The notes beneath the pieces were generated by a model. It had not been told where the DNA came from, searched no databases, and worked only from the letters and a program-made list of their open reading frames with translations. The position numbers and the translations under genes were made by a program. DNA of 64,000 nucleotides from CAVVIH01 sp963748295 (GTDB lineage Bacteria > Acidobacteriota > Vicinamibacteria > Vicinamibacterales > 2-12-FULL-66-21), in the NCBI GenBank assembly GCA_963748295.1, contig CAVVIH010000005.1, positions 620,001 to 684,000 on the forward strand, given 5' to 3'. This document shows positions 59,976 through 64,000 of this stretch, one piece after another; the first letter of the stretch is position 1, and each line of letters starts with the position of its first letter.

Positions 59976-61011
59976 CTACTGTGCACGCAGCCGCGGAGCC
60001 AGCCGTGGTCGGCGCCGGCCCCGAGGATCAACCGCACGACCTGATCGTAGCTGCCGATACCGGCTTCGACCCTGTTCGCGCGCAGGAAGACGTCGTAGGT
60101 GTCTCGCGCGATGTTCCGCACGACTGGCTGGGAGCGCGTCCAGCGCGCTCGCGATCGCGCGAAGTCCGCTTGCGGACCCGGATCGAGCACCGGCGCAATG
60201 GCGCCGCCGGCTCTCTCGCGGCATGTCAGAAACCACCTGGCCGTACATCGCCATCCACCCGCTGTACTCCGCAAGCGCATCGCCGCCGAGACAGGTGAGC
60301 CAGGCGATCAGGTTCGCTCCGCCTCGTCGGCGTACCCGGCGAGATGTGCCCACTCGTGCGCGAGACGAATGGCTGCTCGATCGGCAGGACCTCGGGGTTG
60401 ACGATGATCTCCAGGAAGAACGGAACGGTCATCCCATCGATGGCGGCCCAGCGGAAATATGCCTCGAGCACCGAGCTCTTTGACACGCCGGGCACAGCCT
60501 TCCTCGACGCGCCGAGCCTGAGCTGGGCGCGGGCGAATGCGTCCTCGAGGGCCGGTCCCGGCGGCGGCGTCGTGTGCGCCTGCGCGTAGAGCGCGTTGAT
60601 CCGGCGGGTGGCATCGCTGGCGAACCGCACCGCCGCTTCCTCGGTCACGCGGGCGTCATCGAGTTCCAGCTTGTCCCTGAGCGGCACACGTTGGTAGTTC
60701 AGTCCCCAGAGAAGAAGAAAGAGCAAGTAGGTGGCGCACACGAATGTGAGAAGGCCGAACGCGGCGCGCGCAAGCGCGCGCGCCGGTTCCTTCGAGCGCA
60801 CCGCGCGGACCAGCCGCCAGATCGCCCAGGCGATCAGCACCACCGCGGAAACGTCGAGCAGCGCGACCGGAATGCGGTTGGTCAACGGCGTCACGAAGGA
60901 CTGAACCAGTGGATACAGTCCCTGTGAGTACCATCGCTCGACCGCCGGGCGCGGCAGCGGCACCAGAGCAGCGGCAGCGGCAAGAGCCAGAACACCTAGT
61001 CGGTAGAACAC
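59976..61011 (-). CDS. DUF3810-type membrane zinc-metalloprotease-like protein (frameshifts near 3' end)
   Basis: The protein is about 345 residues from ATG 61011. Two N-terminal helices (VLALAAAAALVPLPRPAV and ALLDVSAVVLIAWAIWRLV) and a third (LLTFVCATYLLFLLLWGL) precede a conserved block FFLEIIVNPEVLPIEQPF. In the next frame comes the motif LAHEWAHLAG (HExxH, Glu two helices later in ADEAEAN). The frame breaks near 60350, 60200 and 59998. The HExxH predicts a membrane metalloprotease, though the DUF3810 family is uncharacterised. It ends 36 bases upstream of the topoisomerase start on the same strand. Confidence 0.76.
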
Positions 61012-61047
61012 AGGTCGCCCGGAACGTTATTTGCTAAGCTCTGACGT

Positions 61048-61305
61048 ATGACCATCACCGACAGAGTAACGCGCTGGGGCGCCCTCCGTATGTCGCGCCG
61101 GTTGAGGCGGTCGGTTCCCGTCATCGGCGCCCTTCTCGCGATCGCGGCGGTCGCCACGACCATGCGGCGGAAAGGTGTGATCAGTGGAGCGCTCGACACG
61201 GGCCTCAACGCCATGCCGTTCGTCGGCGCGGCGAAGAACGTGTTCGAGGTGGCTCGCGGGCGCGACATCTTTCCGGACAAGTACCCGGTCAACGCACGCC
61301 GATAA
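61048..61305 (+). CDS. small conserved membrane protein
   Basis: The protein has 85 residues: a short basic N-terminus, one hydrophobic helix (SVPVIGALLAIAAVATTM), a basic turn, and GVISGALDTGLNAMPFVGAA then NVFEVARGRDIFPDKYP. Small proteins ending in FPDKY are common in acidobacterial-type genomes; their role is unknown. It diverges from the DUF3810 gene with a 36-base gap and its stop meets the convergent CHAT gene. Confidence 0.6.
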   Translation: MTITDRVTRWGALRMSRRLRRSVPVIGALLAIAAVATTMRRKGVISGALDTGLNAMPFVGAAKNVFEVARGRDIFPDKYPVNARR

Positions 61306-64000
61306 GGATCCATCCGGCCCAATAGAACGGCGCCGAGTGTCCTTCGCTCGCCCGCACGTCGGATTGCGCGGCACGAAGGGCGCTTTCGGGCCGCTCGCCC
61401 GCGCGCACTCTCCTGTGGAACCCGGCCAGCAGATCATCGGCCGCGGCCGTTTGCGTCGGCCACCGCGCCATCAGGAGCGACGGCACGCCGGCGGCGCGCC
61501 ACGCCCATTGTACCGAGCGCGGCCTCGTCTGCGGCGTCACGCATACTCATCGCGGACGCATCCGACAGGATCGCCAGCCGCGCCGTCAGCGTCAGGTTCA
61601 TCACGTCCCTCGCGTCCAGCCTCGCATCGTTCGCGGCATCCGGAGGGTTTGCCGCGGGCTCGCCGGCCAGCAGCAACGGAGAGAACAGTGCGCCAGCGCC
61701 GTTGATGCGAAACGGCAGCGCCAGGTGAATGACGTCGGCAGCCGGCAGCTGCTCGCGCACGGCGGGCTCCGTCGCATCAACGCCGGACAGCGACGTGACC
61801 CGCTCCGGCGCCAGATCGCCGACGACGCGCTTGACTTCGGCAGTCGCGCTACCGGGTTCTCTGAGGCTCCAGCCTGGCGCGGTCTGCTGGACCCGCGCAC
61901 GGAGTGACTCCGCCAGCGCCGGAGCGGCGGCGGTAAGGGTCCGGCCGGCGTCCGCGTCGGGTGCAGCATGCGGCGGGACGCGCGCGAGCGCGGTCGTCGA
62001 CGAGGCGTACGAGACCGCCGTCAGATCGCCGAGATATTTGTCCGCGATCGGCATCGCGTCGAACGGCACGCGCCAGAGAATCTCGTGAGGCACGACGATC
62101 AACCGGATCGCCTGCTTCATATACTCGATGACCTCGAGCGGCATCACGTCAGCGGCGAATGCTCCGGCGGCGCGGCGCCATTCCGTGACGTCCTGCAGGA
62201 CATCCGCGCTCATGAGCCGGGCGACATGCTCCGCGACTTTCTGGCGCGTCACCGGGCGGACCTGCGCGGACAGCTGTGTCTCGCCTTCGCGCTTCCTCGC
62301 AGTCAGCACCAGGGTGTCCTTTTCGTCGAGCACGAACTGCACGATCGTGTCGCCGTCGACGAGGACCGAGGCGAGTTCCGTCGAGGCGACCGGATCCATC
62401 AGCCCGCGCCACGTGCGAAGCTCCGGCAGCCGCAGGAAGAGGGCGTCCTGCCGGGAGAGGCGGCGGGCGCCGGCATCCGCCGCAGCGGCTTCGAGCGTCA
62501 ATACCCGCGCCGCGTCCGGTTTCGGCAAGTTCTTTTCGCGCGACAGCTGGGCGTGAAGCGTGGCGAGCTCCACCGCGATCGCGCGTTCCTCGTCACGCTC
62601 GGCGGCGGTCATGCCGCGGGCGATATCGCGCTCGGCCGGCGCCAGCCCCAGCCGGAGATCGTGAACGCGCATCCGCTCGCTCGCGTCGAACGCGGCAGCG
62701 GCGTCGCCCGCTTCGGCGTGCAGCACCGCCAAGGCTGCGAGCACCGACGAGCTGTCCCGCGCGACGGGTTTCGCGGGCTGCGTCCGCGACTCCTCGATCA
62801 GATTGTCGACGGCGCGGAGCGCGGCCCTGGCCGCCGCGAGCGCCGCGTCGCGCTCGCCCAGCTTGCGCAGCGCGCGCGCCTCGGACAGCAGCGCGCGCCA
62901 CACGATATCGTCGTTCGCGAGCGCGATGCCGAGCTGACGGGCATCCGCCGCGGCGGCAATGGCGGCCTTCGCGTCGCCGCTGCCGAGCAAGGCCTGCGAG
63001 AGGCCGATGCCGGTGCGCGCGCTCTGCTCACGCAGTTTCAGGCCGGTGAACTGCTCCAGCGCGAGGCGATAGCTCTTGATCGCGTCGGCGAACTTTTCCT
63101 GCGCGGCCTGTGCGAACCCCAGGCCGGCGGTCGCGGCGGCCACGCACGGGATGTCCGTGACGCTCGCACAGCTCATGCGGCCCCTCGTGTAGCTCTCCTC
63201 CGCAACAGGGAATCGCGCCGCGACGAGATCCATCAGCGCGATCGCCTGCCACGCGCGGCCGGCGTTGGCGAGATCCCGCGCCGCCTCGAAGTGCAGCCGG
63301 CTCTCGTCGAATGTCTTCCGGGCGACGTCGACGTTGCCGAGCAGGTAGTGCGCCTCACCCAGGCTCAGCGTCGCGTTGCCCTGCGCGACCCGATCGCCTC
63401 GCGCGATCGCCTCCTGCAGCACTCCGGTGAACGCCTCGAGCGCGCCGGCAAAGTCTCCCCTCGCGAGATACACGCGGCCCAGCCCGTCGAGCGCGCGCGA
63501 TTCGCCGGCCGGGTTCACGATCTTCCGGCTCAAGTCGCGGCTGCGCGAGTACCTCGCGGATCGCGCCGTCGAAATCGCCCTGAAGATAGAGGATGTTGCC
63601 GGTGCTGACGAGCGAGGTGGCGATCAGCGACTCGTCGCCGAGCCGTTCCTGGATGGCGAGCGCTTCCCGGTACGCCGTCAGCGCCGTGCTGTACTCGGCA
63701 GTCGCGTAGCGAATGGTGGCGATGCCCGACAGCGCCGCCGCGATGCCTTCGTCGTTGCCGCGCTCGCGCTCGATCGCCAGACGCTGCTCGTAGGCGTCGA
63801 GCGCCGCCGGAAGGTTCTGCCGGAAGTAGTACCAGTTGCCCAGGTTCTGCAGCGCTTCCGCTTCGTACTTGCGATCCTTGATGTGCCGCGCCACCTCCAG
63901 CATGCGCTCGGTACGGAACCTGCGCCGCAGCGTGCCTGCCCTGCTGCGCGAGATCGCCGCCGATGCGGGAGATCGACAAGAGCAATCGTTCGGTGAGCAG
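61289..64000 (-). CDS. TPR-CHAT protein, partial (5' end outside window, frameshifted)
   Basis: The visible part is about 900 residues. TPR repeats are plain upstream (EALQNLGNWYYFRQNLPAAL, ALSGIATIRYATAEYSTAL, LGEAHYLLGNVDVARKTFDE, LGFAQAAQEKFADAIKSY). The C-terminal CHAT (caspase-like) domain runs from about 62400 (IVVPHEILWRVPFDAMP) to 61289. The His-box is DVIHLALPFRINGAGALF and the Cys-box ILSDASAMSMRDAADEAALG, so both catalytic residues are doubtful: the usual GHG and LSACxTG are absent. Frame changes lie near 63540 and 61500. It may be a signalling or binding paralogue, not a protease. Confidence 0.82.

Overview
The window is high-GC bacterial chromosome with no phage, plasmid, IS element, rRNA or recognisable tRNA. 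Gene content points to an Acidobacteriota genome, probably a Vicinamibacteria-type soil lineage. The pointers are two MacB-like permeases of the acidobacterial duplicated-permease type, two secreted VWA proteins of the acidobacterial kind, a PknB-like kinase fused to a TolB-type propeller, ToxR-like winged-helix receptors, many secreted hydrolases, and several intergenic palindromic or tandem repeat families. This assignment is inference from gene families; no marker gene settles it.

Layout. 0-7.3 kb: a Tat-exported ankyrin protein, a ToxR-like regulator, a secreted amidase, and a minus-strand operon of ABC-2 ATPase, permease and secreted serine hydrolase. 7.4-10.1 kb: a monoheme cytochrome c domain fused to a probable outer-membrane barrel, followed at once by a pentaheme lipoprotein. 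10.2-18.9 kb: a secreted methyltransferase, a TAP-like alpha/beta hydrolase, a secreted dual-specificity phosphatase, a PPi-type phosphofructokinase, a MacB-like permease, and a VWA/TPR pair. 18.9-33.3 kb: GNAT, a small barrel, a metzincin lipoprotein, VWA, an acyl-CoA ligase, DUF2255, an M20 peptidase, an orphan MacB-type ATPase, a membrane-bound spermidine-synthase-like protein, a metallophosphoesterase and a GH20 hexosaminidase, with most of the repeat arrays in between. 33.4-49.1 kb: eight co-directional minus-strand genes with gaps of at most about 55 bp: radical SAM, TolB propeller, sortilin/BNR protein, serine hydrolase, Ser/Thr kinase, DUF2760 protein, Hsp70-like, Hsp70-like with a DUF3731-type tail. 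49.2-56.1 kb: a SnoaL-like protein, a three-domain kinase/LytM/aminotransferase, a second MacB-like permease and an Fpg/Nei glycosylase. 56.2-64 kb: GtrA, a secreted protein, a zinc-ribbon protein, a DUF4097-like protein, topoisomerase IB, a DUF3810 metalloprotease-like protein, a small membrane protein, and a TPR-CHAT protein cut by the window edge.

Many genes are interrupted by single-base frame changes while the protein signal continues intact in the next frame. They are concentrated at 42.6-45.7 kb and 56.6-60.4 kb, and at least one falls in a G homopolymer. This looks like uncorrected indel error in an assembly, not true gene decay. Broken genes are given as one span each, and their products are described as if the frame were restored.

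Most notable systems: the cytochrome-barrel fusion plus pentaheme pair (candidate transport of electrons across the outer membrane); the DUF2760/Hsp70/Hsp70-DUF3731 cassette behind a receptor-like kinase; the APH-LytM-aminotransferase fusion; and a 253-bp element with 30-bp inverted ends at 3010-3262.
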